The notes beneath the pieces are model-generated. The model had not been told where the DNA came from. It was given only the letters and a program-made list of their open reading frames with translations, and searched no databases. Both the position numbers and the translations under genes were made by a program. Shown piece after piece: positions 60,119 through 64,000 of a DNA stretch of 64,000 bases. Origin of the DNA: Streptomyces tibetensis (lineage in GTDB: Bacteria; Actinomycetota; Actinomycetes; Streptomycetales; Streptomycetaceae). Position 1 is the first letter of the stretch. Every line of letters starts with the position of its first letter. The DNA lies in contig NZ_SZVW01000017.1 of NCBI RefSeq assembly GCF_007655005.1, positions 62,001-126,000 of the forward strand. The letters are read 5' to 3'.

Positions 60119-60432
60119 GGCGGGGCTCCGGGAGGGGAGGGGGCCGGACCTGGGAGGCCCGGTCTTGGAAGGGGTGCGGGGTGGATCGGCACTCCGCGGG
60201 GGTGGGTCGTTCGCCGGGGGCCTCAGCCGGCGGTGTTCGCGCCGACCGGCACGCGGGGGCGCGGGGACGGGTGTGCGGGCGCGGGACGGCGCCCGGCAGG
60301 GCGCTCGTGGTGCTGCATGCGGGGTCTCCTGCTGCACGCGGGGGATGCCTGGCGGACATCCACAGTCGATGGGCGGCCGGACTGTCCGTGTTCGCCGGGA
60401 GTTGTCCGGAGGTTCACGGCCGGTCGGCGATC

Positions 60433-60651
60433 AAGAGACCTGCGGAGGGGCGTAAGGGTTGTACGTGAGTTCGGTTAATTTCCGGGTTGCGCAGGTGCAG
60501 TACCCGGTCGGCCTGTACAGGGCATGCGGGTCGTCGGGCAGGTGCCGGGCGTCGACCGGCCGTACCAGTCGAAGGGGGGCCGGACGTCGTCGCCCGGGTC
60601 GGCGGTGAAGCCGTCGGCGGAGTCGACGCTGTGCAGGACGACGGTGGTCAT
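60433..60651 (-). pseudogene. N-terminal remnant of a dihydrofolate-reductase-like protein
   Basis: From ATG 60651 the minus strand reads MTTVVLHSVDSADGFTADPG followed by DDVRPPFDWYGR, the start of RibD-C/DHFR-family reductases. The expected protein of about 190 residues is then lost. A shifted frame ends in RKLTELTYNPYAPPQVS with no family match. It is a short relic. Confidence 0.45.
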
Positions 60652-60720
60652 GGGAGCTCCTGGGGCCCGGACCGCGAACGGCCTCGCTGGAGGGGAGACC
60701 CCTCGCCCCGGAACTCATCG

Positions 60721-60765
60721 CACGACCGTGTCCGGCGGGACGACGCCCCGCCGGACACGGTCGTG
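60721..60765 (-). terminator. Perfect 19-bp-stem terminator
   Basis: CACGACCGTGTCCGGCGGG (60721-60739) pairs without mismatch to 60747-60765, with a 7-nt loop. It lies just past the stop of the membrane protein gene at 60792 and probably ends that transcript. Confidence 0.85.
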
Positions 60766-60791
60766 CTGTGGGCACAACGGCTGTTCGGTGC

Positions 60792-61172
60792 TCAGAACAG
60801 GTGAGGTGCCAGACCGGCGGTCGCGCCTCCGACGACGGGCACGAGCAGGACCGGCCAGCCGCGGGCGCTGCGCAGCGGCGACTCCTCCTGGCGGATGATC
60901 AGCGCCAGAGCCATGCCGGCCATGGCCGGGAGGACGATCCCGAGGATGGCGAGCACGAGCAGGTTGGGCACCTCGTGGCGGGTGACGGCCCACCCCGCGC
61001 CGAGGCTGAGCGCCGCGGCGGTGATCAGCTCGCCGGTCGGCTGGATGAGGCCCAGGCGGGGACGATCGGCCCCGGCGACCCGCGCCCGGGTGCGGACGAC
61101 CGTGAGCATCCAGACGATGCCCGTGACGACCAGCAGGGTCTCGCAGGCGAAGACGATGTTCGCTGCCAGCAT
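60792..61172 (-). CDS. Small three- or four-TM membrane protein
   Basis: The 126-aa product has hydrophobic segments IVFACETLLVVTGIVWMLTV, LITAAALSLGAGWAV, LLVLAILGIVLPAMAGMALA and a C-terminal GWPVLLVPVVGGATAG. ATG 61172 has GGAGG 7 nt upstream. It follows the secreted protein at 61193 by 20 bp and is probably co-transcribed; it could be a partner (immunity or export) of that protein. No known family. Confidence 0.7.
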   Translation of the reverse strand: MLAANIVFACETLLVVTGIVWMLTVVRTRARVAGADRPRLGLIQPTGELITAAALSLGAGWAVTRHEVPNLLVLAILGIVLPAMAGMALALIIRQEESPLRSARGWPVLLVPVVGGATAGLAPHLF

Positions 61173-61192
61173 GTCGATGCCTCCGATCACTG

Positions 61193-61753
61193 TTAGTGGC
61201 AGGCTGCCTTGACGCCTTCGAGTCCCAGGAGCTGGGCGCCGACCCACTGGAGGTCGTTGGCGAGCGTGTGTCCCTTGCCCTTGCGGATGGCCTTGATCGC
61301 GCTCACGATCCGCTTGACCCCGACGCGCTTGGCCACCCTCACGATCTTCACCATCTTGGCGGCGGGCAGGAGGTTGGTCCCGATGGCGACGGCGACCGCG
61401 CCCATGCAGCCGAAGCTGGGCCAGCCGAAGCCGACCAGTGGCTGCCCCGGCTTCCGGTTCTGCTGCTGCTTGAGGTAGGCGGCGGTCGCCTCGTCGCCCT
61501 GCGCGAGCACGTCCTCGGGTACGGACAGCATCGAGTTGAGCAGGGCTTCCCACTGGGCGTCGTCGGCGGTTTCGTCGTCGGCGGTGGAGACCGGAGCGGT
61601 GATGCCGGCGGAGACCGGAGCGGTGGTGCGAGGGGTGGCCTCGGCGGCGTGCGCACCGGTGCTCGCGGTGAAGATCGCGCCCGCGGTGAGGGCGGATACG
61701 AGCATGGCGGTACCGCGCGTGAAGAGGGTCCGGTCGGTCGTTCTGGTGAACAT
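61193..61753 (-). CDS. Secreted protein with cationic amphipathic C-terminus
   Basis: The 186-aa product has a signal peptide (TRGTAMLVSALTAGAIFTAS, cleavage after AHA near 35), an acidic middle, a Gly/Ala-rich hydrophobic segment (FGCMGAVAVAIGTNLLP) and then a strongly basic helix, KMVKIVRVAKRVGVKRIVSA followed by IKAIRKGKG. Two cysteines flank this part. The layout is like a precursor of a cationic antimicrobial peptide, but no family is recognised. It is followed at once by a small membrane protein gene. Confidence 0.65.
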   Translation of the reverse strand: MFTRTTDRTLFTRGTAMLVSALTAGAIFTASTGAHAAEATPRTTAPVSAGITAPVSTADDETADDAQWEALLNSMLSVPEDVLAQGDEATAAYLKQQQNRKPGQPLVGFGWPSFGCMGAVAVAIGTNLLPAAKMVKIVRVAKRVGVKRIVSAIKAIRKGKGHTLANDLQWVGAQLLGLEGVKAACH

Positions 61754-62223
61754 CTGTCCCCGTTGTTTCTCAAGGGTGGTGCGCGCACGCGCAACTGCCC
61801 GCCCTGGCAAGGCGGGTGAGACGCGCGTGCGTGTGTGGTCGATATCAACAGAAGCAGACCGACATCGGGCAGGCTGTGATGGAAGCCATGATTCCGGCCC
61901 CGATGTCCGGTAATTGTGCGGATGTCACGCCCCGATAACCATCCGATCCCAGGCTCGGCACCGATGGAACCTTCAAAACTCAACTAGCGCTGCTACAGGG
62001 CGAGACCTGCCGTTCCGCCCGCCTCCGCCGAGCCGGGCTTGGGCAGCGCCGTCTTCGCCGTGTGCTGCCAGGTTCATGCTCACCCACCTATGGCCAGGGG
62101 CGGATCCGAAAGCCGCACACGAAACAGCCGCCCAGGCCTTCCGTCGCGACTCCTGCCAACTCCATGCGATAGAAAGGGTGTTCGCCTATGGAGGCGGCCT
62201 AGAAGCATTCCTGTGGGGGGACC
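61754..62223. other. 470-bp divergent promoter region
   Basis: The region between two divergent secreted-protein genes is less GC-rich at 61840-61990, where promoters are likely. No gene or repeat recognised. GGGGGGACC just before 62224 is a weak ribosome site. Confidence 0.45.
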
Positions 62224-63555
62224 ATGTTCAGAACTCGGGCGGCTTCGGCCGCCATCGGTGTCGTGACGCTCCTGGCGACCGGCACTCCGGCGGCGAACGC
62301 CGCGGAGGCGCAGGCTCCGGATGTGCGGTACGCACACAGCGCCTCGGGCGATCTCGGCACCCTGGAGGTCGGCATCAGCTCCGACAGTGCCATCACCGGC
62401 ATCAGGGCCCATCTCGTCTCCGCGGCCACCCAGCAGGAAGTCGCCGTCGTGGAGAACGATGCGTTCGACCTCGTCTCCGGCACCGCGGACAACGGCGTGT
62501 GGCGCACGACGAAGCCCCTCGACCTTCCCGACCTGGGCAGCTACGACGTCCGCATCGAGGCCACGGACGCCGACGGCGACCGCGGCACCGACAACAACGC
62601 GGGCACCCTCGCCTACTACGTCGCCGCGGTGTTCGAGGACGTACACCCTGACCGCACGGAGATCGACACCGACCACCGCCAGGTGCGCATCGACGGCACC
62701 CTGAAGGGTCGCTGGCCGGCGACCCGGGAGCTGAAGCCCCTGGCCGACCACCGGGTCGACCTCGACGTGGACAACTGGACGGAGAACACCGTCCGCACCG
62801 ACGCGCAAGGCCACTTCTCCGGCACGGTCAGCGTGAACGACGCGGTGCCGATCCAGGCCGTCTTCAGGCACGACAACGCCAACCCGTACGTGCTGTACGG
62901 CGAGTCCGAGTCGACGCGGATCGACATCCGTCAGGTGGCCACCCGCTGGACCTTCCAGGCCCCGGCGGAAGCCCGGACGATCGATTACGGACAGGAGGTC
63001 ACCGTCACAGCGACGCTCGAGCGCGAGACCCGGCAGGGCTGGGTCCCCTTCGAGGGCCAGAGCGGTGGCGTCCTCTACGAGGCCTCCTCAGGCAATGACT
63101 GGAACAGCGTCGGCTACTTCACCACCGACAAGGACGGCAGGTCCGCCACCTTCACCCACACCCCGGACCAGACCGGCACCTTCCGCGTGGCCTCGAACAG
63201 CGACGACCCGTTCATCGCCGAGGCCTCGGCGAACAGCCCCGAGATCACCGTTCTGCGCGCCTCGGTGTTCACCTCGTTCTCGGCCACCCGCACGCAGGAC
63301 CGAGGCGTGCACGTCGAGGGCGCGATGGACTTCCCCGACGGCTGGACACCCGCGGACATCCCGGTGCACATCCAGTACTCGCGAGACGGCAAGCGCTGGA
63401 CGGACCTGGTGACGGCGCAGGCCACCTGGTCCGGAGAGGGTCACGCCTTCTCGGCGGACATCGCCGAGGGTCGGCGGGGTCACTACCGCGCCCACTTCGA
63501 CAAGACGGAATCGTTCCGCTCGGCGACGTCAGAGGTCGTGCGGCTGGGCCGCTGA
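62224..63555 (+). CDS. Secreted all-beta protein of unknown function
   Basis: The 443-aa product has a signal peptide (SAAIGVVTLLATGTPAANAA) and a mature part made of three or four Ig-like/beta-sandwich domains (e.g. GSYDVRIEATDADGDRGTD, TARTQDRG-type linkers, GHYRAHFDKTESFRSATS). It resembles calcium- or carbohydrate-binding accessory domains but has no enzymatic motif. ATG 62224. It stands alone, divergent from the cationic secreted protein. Confidence 0.75.
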   Translation: MFRTRAASAAIGVVTLLATGTPAANAAEAQAPDVRYAHSASGDLGTLEVGISSDSAITGIRAHLVSAATQQEVAVVENDAFDLVSGTADNGVWRTTKPLDLPDLGSYDVRIEATDADGDRGTDNNAGTLAYYVAAVFEDVHPDRTEIDTDHRQVRIDGTLKGRWPATRELKPLADHRVDLDVDNWTENTVRTDAQGHFSGTVSVNDAVPIQAVFRHDNANPYVLYGESESTRIDIRQVATRWTFQAPAEARTIDYGQEVTVTATLERETRQGWVPFEGQSGGVLYEASSGNDWNSVGYFTTDKDGRSATFTHTPDQTGTFRVASNSDDPFIAEASANSPEITVLRASVFTSFSATRTQDRGVHVEGAMDFPDGWTPADIPVHIQYSRDGKRWTDLVTAQATWSGEGHAFSADIAEGRRGHYRAHFDKTESFRSATSEVVRLGR

Positions 63556-63597
63556 TGTCCATGGGGTGCCGGCACTCACAGCGTCGGCACTGCCCAC

Positions 63598-64000
63598 TCA
63601 AGGCCGCTCGGCGACCGGCACCGGAAGGTTCACCTTGCGCGTGCCCCAATGGGTGGTGCGGGCCTGGGTCAGGGCCCAGTACATGGCAGGGCGGACTATG
63701 AGCAGGTTCAGCAAGGTGACGAGGGGCGTGAGGAAGATCCAGGCGATGACCTTCTGACGAGCCGACAGCTCAGGACGAAGTGCCGCGTACATTCCGGTCT
63801 GGGCGTAGGTCATGATCAGCCAGTAGCCGAGACCCTGCAGGAAGAGCAGCTTGTAGTCGGTGTGGTAGGGCAGCACGAACAGAACCCACACGTAGAGGAT
63901 CGGCATCGTGGCGGTGACGACCAGGCCGTAAAGCCGGAAGAACAACGGGGCAGCCGAGAAGTTGGTGAGCTCCCAGCCGACGTAGCGCCAGTACGACTTG
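63598..64000 (-). CDS. Glycosyltransferase, C-terminal part (runs off window)
   Basis: The readable C-terminus continues to the window edge (WRYVGWELTNFSAAPLFFRL, then MPILYVWVLFVLPYHTDYK). It has four TM helices and a short basic tail. This resembles the membrane end of processive family 2 glycosyltransferases (chitin/hyaluronan/cellulose-synthase-like), whose catalytic domain would lie beyond 64000. Family is tentative because no catalytic motif is visible. Confidence 0.6.
   Translation of the reverse strand, partial: KSYWRYVGWELTNFSAAPLFFRLYGLVVTATMPILYVWVLFVLPYHTDYKLLFLQGLGYWLIMTYAQTGMYAALRPELSARQKVIAWIFLTPLVTLLNLLIVRPAMYWALTQARTTHWGTRKVNLPVPVAERP

Larger units (their letters stand above)
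60119..60791. other. 673-bp gap with a broken gene and a terminator
   Basis: It holds the promoter of the FG-GAP operon, the disrupted reductase-like ORF at 60433-60651 (-), and the hairpin at 60721-60765. No intact gene is supported. Confidence 0.5.

Overview
The window is high-GC actinobacterial DNA and almost certainly Streptomyces. The evidence is strong third-position G/C bias, frequent GTG/TTG starts, 4-bp stop/start overlaps, probable leaderless starts, a SARP/NB-ARC regulator, a pSAM2-type integrative conjugative element and rare TTA codons. No rRNA and no CRISPR array were seen; there is one intact tRNA, plus tRNA fragments left by integration events.

Layout. (1) 0.2-1.3 kb: a TetR repressor and a divergent SRPBCC protein sharing a two-box palindromic operator. 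(2) 1.8-12.8 kb: a small-molecule biosynthetic locus. A flavin reductase leads to three translationally coupled genes (GTP cyclohydrolase II, WD40 protein, FGE/SUMF1-domain protein), which is the ToxB-ToxC-ToxD combination of toxoflavin-type (7-azapteridine) pathways. A SARP regulator follows on the opposite strand, then a second coupled operon: cysteine-synthase-like enzyme, ATP-grasp ligase, serine O-acetyltransferase, methyltransferase and MFS exporter. The combination is the best candidate here for an undescribed pathway. (3) 13-28.7 kb: accessory chromosome. It holds a TauE/SafE transporter, MerR with an SDR enzyme, a Rox-like FAD monooxygenase with its TetR, a DUF418 protein, an ABC exporter, a two-component system and secreted hydrolases, with relics of an integrase and an antiporter between them.

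(4) 28.9-51.2 kb: a tiered island at tRNA-Gly(CCC). Two decayed tRNA-Gly 3' ends (about 28.88 and 32.98 kb) and one exact 48-bp copy (36.84 kb) lie left of the intact tRNA at 51.16-51.24 kb. The outer tiers carry DUF5994 proteins, a SpoIIE phosphatase, small membrane proteins and a desaturase. The innermost tier (36.84-51.21 kb, about 14.4 kb) is a complete AICE: int, xis, rolling-circle rep, Spd-like small proteins, an FtsK-type TraB, two GntR regulators with recognisable operators, and a low-GC cargo encoding a lactococcin 972-like bacteriocin and a membrane protein. (5) 51.2-64 kb: core chromosome with dcd, a phosphoribosyltransferase and a YIP1 protein, then four tandem secreted FG-GAP paralogues, small secreted or membrane proteins, and the C-terminal end of a glycosyltransferase cut by the window edge.

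How the parts work together: the biosynthetic locus looks self-contained, with pathway enzymes, a pathway activator and an exporter. The AICE modules follow the pSAM2 plan. One GntR operator family marks the DUF1152/GntR intergenic region and the Zn-ribbon gene, and a second marks the other GntR promoter and the transfer operon. All functional calls come from reading the sequence and knowing the families; no database search was run.
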